Positions 16,882 through 23,834 of a stretch of DNA of 24,867 nt are shown piece after piece (position 1 is the first letter of the stretch; the number at the start of each line of letters is the position of its first letter). A model generated the notes under the pieces. The model saw only the letters and a program-made list of their open reading frames with translations. It searched no databases and had not been told where the DNA came from. This DNA comes from Azoarcus sp. (lineage in GTDB: Bacteria > Pseudomonadota > Gammaproteobacteria > Burkholderiales > Rhodocyclaceae). The translations under genes were made by a program, and so were the position numbers. The stretch is from contig JALNWS010000038.1 in assembly GCA_023230755.1 (NCBI GenBank), forward strand, positions 1 to 24,867, in the 5' to 3' direction.

Positions 16882-17510
16882 CAGCGCCCGGCGGCGTCGC
16901 GGGCCTTCTTCTCTTCGTATTCGCGGATGCGTTCGTCGTAGCGCGCACGTTCGCGCGCTGCCTGTTCGGCACGCTGTGCAGCCGCTGCCTGTGCTTTGCT
17001 GCGCTCGGCGGCGCGCTCGGCGTCCTGTGTGGCACGCGCTTTCGCCGCCTCGCGTTCGGCCTCCACTGAGGCCTGGTTGCGTTCGCTGCGCATGCGTTCC
17101 GCTTCAGGCGTTGCGCTGATCGTTGGATCGACCGTGGTCGAGGTCGCGGGCGCTTGCTGGGGGGCGCCGGGGTTATTGCGCATGGCTTCTGCCGCTGCAC
17201 GCTGACGTATGCCGAGCTCCAGCTTGCGGGCTTCGGCTTCGAGCGCACGCGCGCGGCGAATGTCGTCGAGTCGTGTCTGCTTGGCCGCATCAAGGCAACG
17301 ATTCACCAGGAAGCGCTCGTAACACTGAGGTTCAGTGGCCTGATAGGTGGCTTCGGCCCGGTCGCGCAGTTGCGCCGCCTCGTCCTTCAGGCGGCTTGCA
17401 CGCTCGGTGTCAGCGTCTACTGCGCTTGAGTTGGCGGCCTGGGCAAGCGGGGTGAGGAGGCACAGCAGCAGGGTGCTGGCGGCAATACGGAAAGTCGGGC
17501 AGATGGGCAT
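16881..17510 (-). CDS. Secreted coiled-coil protein of unknown function with CYxRF...NxC motif
   Basis: This 209-residue protein has a signal peptide (MPICPTFRIAASTLLLCLLTPLAQA) and no later membrane segment, so it is probably periplasmic. Residues about 30-110 are charged helix (ERASRLKDEAAQLRDRAEATY...) containing CYERFLVNRCLDAAKQTRLDDIRRARALEAEARKLELG, where two cysteines eight residues apart could form a disulfide hairpin. A Pro/Thr/Ser/Ala-rich linker (NNPGAPQQAPATSTTVDPTISATPEAE) leads to a second long Ala/Arg/Glu-rich helix that runs to the C-terminus, strongly coiled-coil-like. I do not recognise a named family, though I recall similar Cys-containing secreted proteins in betaproteobacteria. 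Function is unknown. The ribosome binding site is weak. It is transcribed in the same direction as the HD-GYP gene 80 bases upstream. Confidence 0.75.
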   Translation of the reverse strand: MPICPTFRIAASTLLLCLLTPLAQAANSSAVDADTERASRLKDEAAQLRDRAEATYQATEPQCYERFLVNRCLDAAKQTRLDDIRRARALEAEARKLELGIRQRAAAEAMRNNPGAPQQAPATSTTVDPTISATPEAERMRSERNQASVEAEREAAKARATQDAERAAERSKAQAAAAQRAEQAARERARYDERIREYEEKKARDAAGR

Positions 17511-17590
17511 GCGAAATCAGGGTCGCGTGGCGGGATGCGTAGGATAGCGCCTTTGGCCACGTTGGCGGGTTTCCATTCGTGACGGCGTCG

Positions 17591-18793
17591 TCAGGCAGGC
17601 TGCCATTGAGCGGGGTCGATATTCCAGCTTTCGAAGGATTCGTGTGCGGCAATGCGGTCCTGGGAGTGGCGGAGGTCGACGATTTCCGGCGTCAGATAGT
17701 GACCTTTGGTATGGAACATCACCTTGACCGACGGTTGCATCAGCTTGTCGGCGTGCTGCTCCAGGACCACCGCGAGGCGACCGCTTTCGAGTCGTACCAG
17801 CGAGCCCGAGGGGTAAATGCCGATGGTGCGGATGAAGGCCTGCACGAGCTCGGGCTTGAAGTGGAACTTGCTCCATTCGAGCAGCTTGCGCAGTGCCTCG
17901 GTGGGCGGCCGGCCCTTGTGATAACAACGGTTCGAAGTCAGCGCGTCGTAGACGTCGACGATTGCACCCATCTGGCCGTAGAGGCTGATCTGTTCGCCCT
18001 TCAGCTTGTTCGGGTAGCCAGTGCCGTCGAAGCGCTCATGATGCTGGGCCGCCACGTCGAGGGCGATGTCGCTGATGCCGGGCGTGCCCATGAGGATGAG
18101 TTTGCTCTGCACCACATGAGACTTCATCTTGTCGAACTCGGCGTCGGTCAGCTTTGCCGGCTTGTTGAGGATTGCGTCCGGCACCTTGGCCTTGCCCACA
18201 TCATGCAGAAGGGCACCGATGGCGATCTCGTGGATGATCTGTCGTGGCAGCTCCAGCGCGCGCGCGAAGGACGTCATCAACGTGCATACCGATACTGAGT
18301 GCTGGAACGTATATTCGTCGTGGGTCTTGAGCAGAGACAGCGGCAGCAGGGCGTCCTGCTGGCGGAAGATCGAGTCCACGATCTGGCTCACCAGCGGTTC
18401 GATTTTCTCAAGCTCGATCTGCTTGCCCAGCCGAATGTCGCCCATCATGTTGCGTACGATGACGTTGGCTTCGCGATGCAGCGTCTTCGCACGTTGCACT
18501 TCGTCCGCAAGCGTGGCGGGTGCGATGGGTTTCACGGTGCTGGTGGCGATGGCCTCGATCTGCTCATCGACTTCGTGCGCAGCGTCCTCCAGCGTGGGCG
18601 CGTCGACGACGTCGAGCCCGCGGTCGGTGTCGATATAGATTTCGTGCATGCCCATCGCCTGCACTTTCTTCACCGTCGCCTCGTCATCGACTTCAAAACG
18701 ATTGCGCAGGAAGTTGTGCTCCATCCATCCGCAATTGAGGTCGTGGATGAACATGCCGGGTTGGAGCTTTTCGATCGGGACGAGTTTGATCAT
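17591..18793 (-). CDS. HD-GYP domain cyclic-di-GMP phosphodiesterase
   Basis: From ATG 18793 the protein has 400 residues and begins MIKLVPIEKLQPGMFIHDLNCGWMEHNFL, the usual start of the N-terminal DUF3391 domain found before HD-GYP domains. The open frame further upstream is not conserved. The HD-GYP domain carries the HD metal ligands in ALLHDVGKAKVPDAILNKP (H197-D198) and the full HHERFDGTGYP signature (G259-Y260-P261), followed by RMGAIVDVYDAL-like sequence. All expected catalytic residues are present, so it should hydrolyse c-di-GMP to pGpG/GMP in the cytoplasm. There is no membrane segment or receiver domain, so its input signal is unknown. The start has only a weak ribosome binding site. 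Confidence 0.92.
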   Translation of the reverse strand: MIKLVPIEKLQPGMFIHDLNCGWMEHNFLRNRFEVDDEATVKKVQAMGMHEIYIDTDRGLDVVDAPTLEDAAHEVDEQIEAIATSTVKPIAPATLADEVQRAKTLHREANVIVRNMMGDIRLGKQIELEKIEPLVSQIVDSIFRQQDALLPLSLLKTHDEYTFQHSVSVCTLMTSFARALELPRQIIHEIAIGALLHDVGKAKVPDAILNKPAKLTDAEFDKMKSHVVQSKLILMGTPGISDIALDVAAQHHERFDGTGYPNKLKGEQISLYGQMGAIVDVYDALTSNRCYHKGRPPTEALRKLLEWSKFHFKPELVQAFIRTIGIYPSGSLVRLESGRLAVVLEQHADKLMQPSVKVMFHTKGHYLTPEIVDLRHSQDRIAAHESFESWNIDPAQWQPA

Positions 18794-18959
18794 GGGGCTG
18801 ACATATGCATTTTTCCGCATAGTATGTGCCGGGCTCTGTGCAGACTCCAGTGGAATAATCGCCTGTGTGCGCATTCCTCCTCACCATCGTTCGAGGAAGT
18901 CCGGAACCTGTCGATGTTAGAATCCGCCCTTTGCCAAACTCTGCTTACAGGAGCGCCCG

Positions 18960-19571
18960 GTGCGAATCGTCTGTCTCGACCTTGAAGGTGTGCTGGTTCC
19001 GGAAATCTGGATCGAATTCGCCGAGCGTACCGGCATCCCCGAGTTGCGCCGCACGACGCGCGACGAGCCGAATTACGACACCCTGATGAAGTACCGCCTG
19101 GACATCCTGGCCAAGCACAATCTCGGTCTGCCGGATATCCAGGCGGTCATCGCCAGCATGGGGCCGATGGCCGGGGCGCGTGACTTCCTGGACGCGCTGC
19201 GCGAGACCTATCAGGTCATCATCCTGTCCGACACCTTCTACGAGTTCGCCAAGCCGCTGATGCAGCAACTTGGCCTGCCGACGCTGTTCTGCCACAGCCT
19301 CGAGGCCAATGCTGAAGGCATTCTGGTCAACTATCATCTGCGCATGCCGGACCAGAAGCGTGAGGCGGTGCAGCGCTTCAAGGAGCTCAACTTCAAGGTG
19401 GTGGCGGCGGGCGACTCATACAACGACACCGCCATGCTGGGCGAAGCCCACGGTGGCATCCTGTTCCACCCGCCGGAAAACGTCATTCGCGAGTTTCCGC
19501 AATACCCCGTGGTGCGCGATTATGCCGGCCTGCGTGCCGAGATCGACAAGGCATTTGCCCGTACCGCCTGA
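18960..19571 (+). CDS. thrH: Phosphoserine phosphatase / homoserine phosphotransferase ThrH
   Basis: This 203-residue HAD-family enzyme aligns along its whole length with Pseudomonas ThrH, including the start (CLDLEGVLVPEIWIEFAERTGI), LSDTFYEFAKPLMQQLG, VVAAGDSYNDTAML and EAHGGILFHPPENVIREFPQYPVV. The nucleophile motif is DLE (D7-E9), the ThrH variant of the HAD DxD. ThrH dephosphorylates phosphoserine and can transfer the phosphate to homoserine, linking serine and threonine synthesis. The start is GTG 18960, with AGGAG 6 bases upstream. It sits 20 bases before purU on the same strand and forms a short operon with it. A TAGAAT hexamer at 18918-18923 may be its -10 box. Confidence 0.93.
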   Translation: MRIVCLDLEGVLVPEIWIEFAERTGIPELRRTTRDEPNYDTLMKYRLDILAKHNLGLPDIQAVIASMGPMAGARDFLDALRETYQVIILSDTFYEFAKPLMQQLGLPTLFCHSLEANAEGILVNYHLRMPDQKREAVQRFKELNFKVVAAGDSYNDTAMLGEAHGGILFHPPENVIREFPQYPVVRDYAGLRAEIDKAFARTA

Positions 19572-19591
19572 ACCCTCAGATCCGAGCCCCC

Positions 19592-20467
19592 ATGCACCGC
19601 GAACGCTTTTTTACCCTGTCCGCCTCCTGCCCCGACCGCGTCGGCATTGTTGCCCGCGTCTCCGGTTTCATCGCCGAACACAAGGGCTGGATTCTCGAAA
19701 CCTCACTGCACGCGGAGCCGCCGCGTGACGGGGAGGATGTCGGGCGCTATTTCATGCGGATCGAGGTCCGGGCCGATTCGCTTCCGTTTCATCTGAGCGA
19801 GCTGCGCGAACGCTTCCGTCCGCTGGCCGAAGAGCTGGAGATGGACTGGAAGATCACCGATTCCGAAGTGAAGAAGCGGGTGGTGATGCTGGTGAGCAAG
19901 CAGGAACACTGCCTTTACGACCTGTTGGCGCGGTGGAAGTCGAAGGAACTCGATATCGAGATCCCGTGCGTGATCTCCAACCACGACGAACTGCGGGGCT
20001 TCGTCGAGTGGCACGGTATCCCCTTCCATCATGTGCCGGTGACGCCCGACAACAAGTCGGCTGCGTACGCCGAGGTCGGGCGGCTGTTCGAAGAGGCGCG
20101 CGCGGATACCATCGTGCTCGCCCGCTACATGCAGATTCTGTCACCGACGCTATGCGCCACCTACCCGGGGCGCATCATCAACATTCATCACAGCTTCCTG
20201 CCCAGTTTCGTCGGTGCGCGCCCCTATCACCAGGCTTACGCCAAGGGCGTCAAGCTGATCGGGGCCACCTGCCACTATGTGACGGCCGACCTGGATCAGG
20301 GCCCGATCATCGAGCAGGACGTGATCCGCATCGATCACTCCGACTCGGCTGAAGACATGGTGCGTTACGGCAAGGACATCGAGAAAACCGTTCTGGCGCG
20401 TGGCCTGCGCTATCACCTCGAGGACCGGGTACTGGTGCATGGGAACAAGACCGTGGTGTTCCGCTAA
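19592..20467 (+). CDS. purU: Formyltetrahydrofolate deformylase
   Basis: PurU hydrolyses 10-formyl-THF to formate and THF, balancing one-carbon pools and feeding formate to PurT. The 291-residue product (E. coli 280) has an N-terminal ACT domain of about 85 residues (FTLSASCPDRVGIVARVSGFIAEHKGWILETSLH) and a formyltransferase-fold catalytic domain. The catalytic set is visible: N197 and H199 in GRIINIHHSFLPSFVGARPYHQAYAKGVKLIGATCHYV, and D233/D235 in TADLDQGPIIEQD. Position 20 bases after thrH links serine metabolism with the folate pool that serine feeds. A strong intrinsic terminator follows. Confidence 0.94.
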   Translation: MHRERFFTLSASCPDRVGIVARVSGFIAEHKGWILETSLHAEPPRDGEDVGRYFMRIEVRADSLPFHLSELRERFRPLAEELEMDWKITDSEVKKRVVMLVSKQEHCLYDLLARWKSKELDIEIPCVISNHDELRGFVEWHGIPFHHVPVTPDNKSAAYAEVGRLFEEARADTIVLARYMQILSPTLCATYPGRIINIHHSFLPSFVGARPYHQAYAKGVKLIGATCHYVTADLDQGPIIEQDVIRIDHSDSAEDMVRYGKDIEKTVLARGLRYHLEDRVLVHGNKTVVFR

Positions 20468-20498
20468 GCGGGCACGGCCGGGCTCTTCCATGATCAGG

Positions 20499-20519
20499 GC
20501 GCCTTCCGGGGCGCTTTTT
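20499..20519 (+). terminator. Rho-independent terminator of thrH-purU
   Basis: GCGCC (20499-20503) pairs with GGCGC (20510-20514) around TTCCGG, directly followed by TTTTT (20515-20519). It lies 31 bases after the purU stop. Confidence 0.85.
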
Positions 20520-20543
20520 CATGTCCGTCGTGTGAGCGTGGAC

Positions 20544-20569
20544 AAAAAAGGGCGCCCCGCAGGGCGCCC
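20544..20569 (-). terminator. Rho-independent terminator of amtB
   Basis: On the minus strand GGGCGCC/GGCGCCC (20550-20556 and 20563-20569) form a perfect 7-bp stem with a 6-base loop, followed by six T residues (20549-20544). It ends the amtB transcript and stands back-to-back with the purU terminator. Confidence 0.87.
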
Positions 20570-20616
20570 GGTAACAGGAAGAACCGGAGGAGAGGGCGGT
20601 TCGACCCTTGAGTTGC

Positions 20617-21999
20617 TTAGTAGTGGTAAGCGGTCTCGCCGTGGGACGTGATGTCCAGACCTTCGCGCTCTTCTTCTTCCGGGACGCGCAGACCGACGAA
20701 CATGTCGGCGATCTTGAAGGCAACGAAAGCAACCACGGCCGACCAGACGATGGTGATGATCACCGAGTAGGTCTGGATCCACACCTGGCTGGCGATCGAG
20801 AAGTCCTCGCCGCCGGTGCCGCCCAGGGACGGAGCGGTGAATACACCGGTCAGGATCGCACCGATGATGCCGCCGAGGCCATGCACGCCGAACACGTCGA
20901 GCGAGTCATCGGCACCAAGCATGCGCTTGAGGCCATTCACACCCCACAGGCAGATGACACCAGCCAGCAGGCCGATGACGATGGCGCCCATCGGGCCGAC
21001 CGAACCGCAGGCCGGGGTGATGGCCACGAGACCGGCAACTGCACCGGATGCTGCACCCAGCATGGAGGGCTTGCCTTTGAACAGGGCTTCACCGACGCAC
21101 CAGGCCAGCACTGCAGAGGCCGTTGCGAACAGGGTGTTGATGAAGGCCAGCGCAGCGCCCGAGGTGGCTTCCAGGTTGGAGCCGGCGTTGAAGCCGAACC
21201 AGCCCACCCACAGCATCGAGGCACCGACCATGGTCAGCGTCAGCGAATGCGGAGCCATGGACTCACGGCCGTAACCGATACGCTTGCCAACCATGTAGGC
21301 ACCCACCAGACCGGCAACACCGGCGTTGATGTGCACCACGGTACCGCCAGCGAAGTCGAGTGCGCCGTCGCCCAGCAGGTAGCCGCCCGGGCCCCAGACC
21401 ATGTGGCAGATCGGCAGGTAGCAGAAGGTGAACCAGATCACCGAGAACAGCAGCACTGCGGAGAACTTCATGCGCTCGGCGAAGGCGCCGACGATGAGTG
21501 CGCAGGTGATGCCGGCGAAGGTGGCCTGGAAGGCGATGAACGCGTATTCAGGCAGCTTGGCTTCGTCGGTGAAGGTGTCTGCAAGGGTGTCGATGCTCAC
21601 GCCGGACAGGAACAGCTTGTCGAGCGAGCCGATGAAGGCGCTGGCCTCGGTGAACGCCAGGCTGTAGCCGTAGAAGGCCCACAGCACGGAGATCAGCGAG
21701 AACACCACCATTACCTGCATCAGCACCGACAGCATGTTCTTGGAGCGGACGAGGCCGCCGTAGAACAGGGCCAGGCCAGGCAGGGCCATGAACAGAACGA
21801 GCAGGGTGGCAGTCATGATCCAGGCCACATCGCCCTTGTTGACCGTGGGCGCGACGGCGACCTCGGCCGGTGCCTCGGCCATTGCAGCGGCCGCTTCAAC
21901 AACTGCTTCGACAACGGGTGCTGTCGATTCCTGGGCGTAAACACCGCCAGCAAAGCCGACGGTGACAGCCGCCAGCAGGATCGCAAATAGTTTTTTCAT
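20617..21999 (-). CDS. amtB: Ammonium transporter AmtB
   Basis: This 460-residue precursor has a cleavable signal peptide (MKKLFAILLAAVTVGFAGGVYAQ) and then an acidic/Ala-rich spacer before the eleven-helix Amt channel. Family signatures are GDVAWIMTATLLVLFMALPGLALFYGGLVRSKNML, DFAGGTVVHINAGVAGLVGAYM (first pore His, H223) and FGVHGLGGIIGAILTGVF (second pore His, H373). It conducts ammonium/ammonia across the inner membrane at low external nitrogen and is gated by the PII protein GlnK, whose gene lies just 13 bases upstream. The C-terminal tail EEEEREGLDITSHGETAYHY is the PII-docking end. Control is likely through the sigma-54/NtrC region ahead of the porin-like gene. Confidence 0.95.
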   Translation of the reverse strand: MKKLFAILLAAVTVGFAGGVYAQESTAPVVEAVVEAAAAMAEAPAEVAVAPTVNKGDVAWIMTATLLVLFMALPGLALFYGGLVRSKNMLSVLMQVMVVFSLISVLWAFYGYSLAFTEASAFIGSLDKLFLSGVSIDTLADTFTDEAKLPEYAFIAFQATFAGITCALIVGAFAERMKFSAVLLFSVIWFTFCYLPICHMVWGPGGYLLGDGALDFAGGTVVHINAGVAGLVGAYMVGKRIGYGRESMAPHSLTLTMVGASMLWVGWFGFNAGSNLEATSGAALAFINTLFATASAVLAWCVGEALFKGKPSMLGAASGAVAGLVAITPACGSVGPMGAIVIGLLAGVICLWGVNGLKRMLGADDSLDVFGVHGLGGIIGAILTGVFTAPSLGGTGGEDFSIASQVWIQTYSVIITIVWSAVVAFVAFKIADMFVGLRVPEEEEREGLDITSHGETAYHY

Positions 22000-22012
22000 T
22001 TCTCAATCTCCG

Positions 22013-22351
22013 TTACAGGGCATCGGACCCGGTTTCACCGGTACGAATGCGGATAGCCTGTTCCAGGTCGAAGACGAAGATCTTGCCGTCACCGATCTTG
22101 CCGGTGGATGCAGACTTCTCGATGGCCTCGATGGCCTGGTCAAGGATGTCGGCGGGGATGGCCGCTTCGATCTTTACCTTGGGCAGAAAGTCGACGACGT
22201 ATTCCGCGCCGCGGTAAAGCTCGGTGTGACCCTTCTGACGGCCGAAGCCCTTGACCTCGGTAACCGTAATGCCCTGCACGCCGATCGCTGACAGTGCTTC
22301 ACGCACCTCGTCGAGCTTGAATGGCTTGATGATGGCACTTATGAATTTCAT
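22013..22351 (-). CDS. glnK: Nitrogen regulatory protein PII (GlnK type)
   Basis: This 112-residue PII protein has the invariant start MKFISAIIKPFKLDEVREAL. Its T-loop (FGRQKGHTELYRGAEYVVDFLPKVK) carries Tyr51, the uridylylation site used by GlnD. The B-loop TGKIGDGKIFV and C-loop RIRTGETG are intact. As a trimer it binds ATP/ADP and 2-oxoglutarate, blocks AmtB when nitrogen is plentiful, and acts on NtrB and GlnE. The symbol glnK is chosen over glnB because of the tight link to amtB. GGAG lies 6 bases before the ATG. It is separated from the upstream porin-like gene by 76 bases containing a hairpin, with no room for a separate full sigma-54/NtrC promoter. Confidence 0.94.
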   Translation of the reverse strand: MKFISAIIKPFKLDEVREALSAIGVQGITVTEVKGFGRQKGHTELYRGAEYVVDFLPKVKIEAAIPADILDQAIEAIEKSASTGKIGDGKIFVFDLEQAIRIRTGETGSDAL

Positions 22352-22384
22352 GATTGCTCCACCTTTGTTGCTGAAATGTGTTCA

Positions 22385-22413
22385 TCCGGATCCCTCGTAT
22401 TCAGGAATCCGGA
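22385..22413 (-). other. Intercistronic hairpin between the porin-like gene and glnK
   Basis: TCCGGAT (22385-22391) and ATCCGGA (22407-22413) pair perfectly. Past one mismatch, three more pairs extend the stem, leaving a 7-base loop. It starts 14 bases past the upstream stop on the minus strand. No T-run follows, so it is more likely an mRNA-stabilising or partial-termination element than a full terminator. Confidence 0.5.
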
Positions 22414-22427
22414 CACGTGAGCCGTGC

Positions 22428-23192
22428 TCAGAATTCCTTGCTGAACGATGCGTAAAAACGGTCACCCGCTGCATTCTTGCCGTTCGAACCGAAACAGTAG
22501 GGCTCGCCCTTGGAACAGCTGCCGTCCGCATCCGAGCCGGCGTAGTTGACCGCGACCGTGCCGAATCCGACGTCCTTGCTCACGCCGACGCCCCAGTCCA
22601 TGTAGGAGGCTGCGCCATTGTTCTTGATGATCTGGCGACCGACGTGAGCCGATGCGGACCAGCTTTCGGCGAACGCGTACTCTGCGTTGAGTTCAAGGTA
22701 GTTACTGTTGCGGGTGCCGGTGGTGTTGGTGCCATTCCAGCCGAACAGCGTCTTCGATACGCCGTGCGAGTACTTGAGTTCGAGGATATTCCAGCCCAGT
22801 GACAGATAGACTTCGGTCGTGTCCGGTGTGGATACGCCGCTCATTCCGTTGCCCGGGTAGAAATAGCGCACCGCACCGACGTCGTAGGAGATCTGCCCGA
22901 TTTCATTGGCGAAACCGAAATACAGGTCCCATTCCATGCTGTTCCGTGTCTTGGCAACATCGTCGACCCAGCCGACGTTCGACGCCCAGGTGCCGACATA
23001 GAAGCCGCTGGAGTGCGCGTAGTCCAACCCGCCCTGCAGGGCCGGGTTGCCCTGAGTTTGGCTGATACCGCGGAAGACGTAATCCGACGTCAGCGAGATG
23101 TTGCCCGTGATCGGGCTTTCATCTTCGGCATGTGCGGCACCGACCAGGGTAAGGGAAGCCAGTACGGCGGTTGCAATGAGGCTCTTGCGCAT
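22428..23192 (-). CDS. TorF/TIGR02001-family putative outer-membrane porin
   Basis: The start ATG 23192 follows AGGAG by 7 bases and begins a typical signal peptide (MRKSLIATAVLASLTLVGAAHA), giving 254 residues; the frame runs further upstream but into promoter sequence. The mature part begins ITGNISLTSDYVFRGISQTQGNPALQGGLDYAHSSGFYVGTWASNVGW, the hallmark of the TIGR02001 family, and continues with alternating hydrophobic/polar beta-strand-like stretches ending in YASFSKEF, a C-terminal Phe typical of outer-membrane barrels. Family function is not established; it is labelled a putative porin. Two Cys close together near the C-terminus (SCSKGEPYCFG) may form a loop disulfide. It lies directly upstream of glnK-amtB and behind a sigma-54/NtrC region, so a role in uptake or envelope response under nitrogen limitation is inferred. 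Confidence 0.87.
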   Translation of the reverse strand: MRKSLIATAVLASLTLVGAAHAEDESPITGNISLTSDYVFRGISQTQGNPALQGGLDYAHSSGFYVGTWASNVGWVDDVAKTRNSMEWDLYFGFANEIGQISYDVGAVRYFYPGNGMSGVSTPDTTEVYLSLGWNILELKYSHGVSKTLFGWNGTNTTGTRNSNYLELNAEYAFAESWSASAHVGRQIIKNNGAASYMDWGVGVSKDVGFGTVAVNYAGSDADGSCSKGEPYCFGSNGKNAAGDRFYASFSKEF

Positions 23193-23239
23193 GGTTTGCT
23201 CCTGAGGGAGTAAGGGTTGTGTTTTGGTAAGCCACCCTA

Positions 23240-23255
23240 TGCACACACCGTGCCA
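23240..23255 (-). promoter_or_regulatory. Sigma-54 (RpoN) promoter of the porin-glnK-amtB unit
   Basis: On the minus strand the sequence TGGCACGGTGTGTGCA matches the sigma-54 consensus TGGCAC-N5-TTGCA with one mismatch. The -24 GG (23254-23253) and -12 GC (23242-23241) have the required spacing. The expected transcript start is about 23230, leaving a leader of roughly 37 bases to the start codon at 23192. Tandem NtrC-like sites lie upstream. Confidence 0.82.
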
Positions 23256-23361
23256 GTTTGCTGAATCCCTTTCCATGATTGGACTCTGGGTCGTTTCAAG
23301 AGGGCGCATCAGGGGCGACTCCGTAATGAAGTGAGCACAAACGAGGCATGGACTGACTTTA

Positions 23362-23378
23362 TGCACCATAACGGTGCA
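23362..23378. promoter_or_regulatory. NtrC enhancer site 1
   Basis: TGCACC-ATAAC-GGTGCA is a perfect 6-bp inverted repeat over 17 bp and fits the NtrC consensus (TGCACY-N5-GGTGCA). Its centre is about 140 bp upstream of the predicted sigma-54 transcript start, which is a typical enhancer position. Confidence 0.8.
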
Positions 23379-23394
23379 AATCGGGTGAAAAACG

Positions 23395-23411
23395 TGCACC
23401 TCATTCGCGCA
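23395..23411. promoter_or_regulatory. NtrC enhancer site 2 (weaker)
   Basis: TGCACC-TCATT-CGCGCA matches one NtrC half-site exactly and the other at four of six positions. Its centre is 33 bp (about three helical turns) from that of site 1, close to the spacing of paired NtrC sites at E. coli glnA. That spacing allows cooperative binding. Confidence 0.6.
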
Positions 23412-23482
23412 TGGGGCGCAAAAACACCGTGCAAGCTGCGTGCTAGACTGATGGTCTGTTCGTATTCAAGGGGAAAATCTCC

Positions 23483-23740
23483 ATGGCAACTCCGCGTATC
23501 CTCGACGAAATTGGGTCAAAAATCTTCGAACTTGCGGCAAATAGTCCTGCTCGCGATATTGAGAAGAACCTGAAGGCCGTACTCTCGGGCGCATTTGGAA
23601 AACTCGATCTCGTGACTCGCGAAGAGTTCGAGGTCCAGCGCGAAATGCTCGCGCACGCACGCCAGCGCCTGGCCGAACTTGAGGCACGGGTTGCCGTGCT
23701 CGAAGCGGACGCGGTCGAGCCCGACCGTGCCCCCGACTGA
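23483..23740 (+). CDS. ubiK: Ubiquinone biosynthesis accessory factor UbiK (YqiC/BMFP family)
   Basis: This 85-residue protein fits the BMFP/YqiC family: an amphipathic N-terminal part (ILDEIGSKIFELAANSPARDIEKNLKAVLSGAFGKLDLVTREEFEVQREML) followed by a C-terminal trimeric coiled coil (AHARQRLAELEARVAVLEADA). UbiK supports the aerobic stages of ubiquinone synthesis together with UbiJ and binds lipids; homologues have membrane-fusing activity in vitro. The ATG follows AGGGGA by about 8 bases. A TAGACT hexamer at 23444-23449 is a possible -10 box, without a clear -35. It is transcribed divergently from the porin-glnK-amtB unit and shares its 290-base control region, but a nitrogen link is not implied. 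Confidence 0.9.
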   Translation: MATPRILDEIGSKIFELAANSPARDIEKNLKAVLSGAFGKLDLVTREEFEVQREMLAHARQRLAELEARVAVLEADAVEPDRAPD

Positions 23741-23779
23741 GGTCCCGAACCGGTACCCGAGGTTGCAGAAATAATTCTT

Positions 23780-23807
23780 TTGTCATTATCCGGATCTCCG
23801 CTAGACT
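23780..23807 (+). promoter_or_regulatory. Probable sigma-70 promoter of comM
   Basis: TTGTCA (23780-23785) and TAGACT (23802-23807) are separated by 16 bases and lie 27 bases before the comM start. The same GCTAGACTGA 10-mer around the -10 recurs ahead of ubiK (23442-23451). Confidence 0.5.
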
Positions 23808-23834
23808 GACGCCCGGTCAGTTTTGGAGGTCCGG

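Noticed and set aside
20608..21990. 460-codon plus-strand frame
   Set aside because: It mirrors amtB exactly, and its composition is typical of an antisense shadow.
23417..23433. Third NtrC site
   Set aside because: Only one half-site is close to consensus (CGTGCA); the other half (CGCAAA) is poor. It is not listed as a feature.
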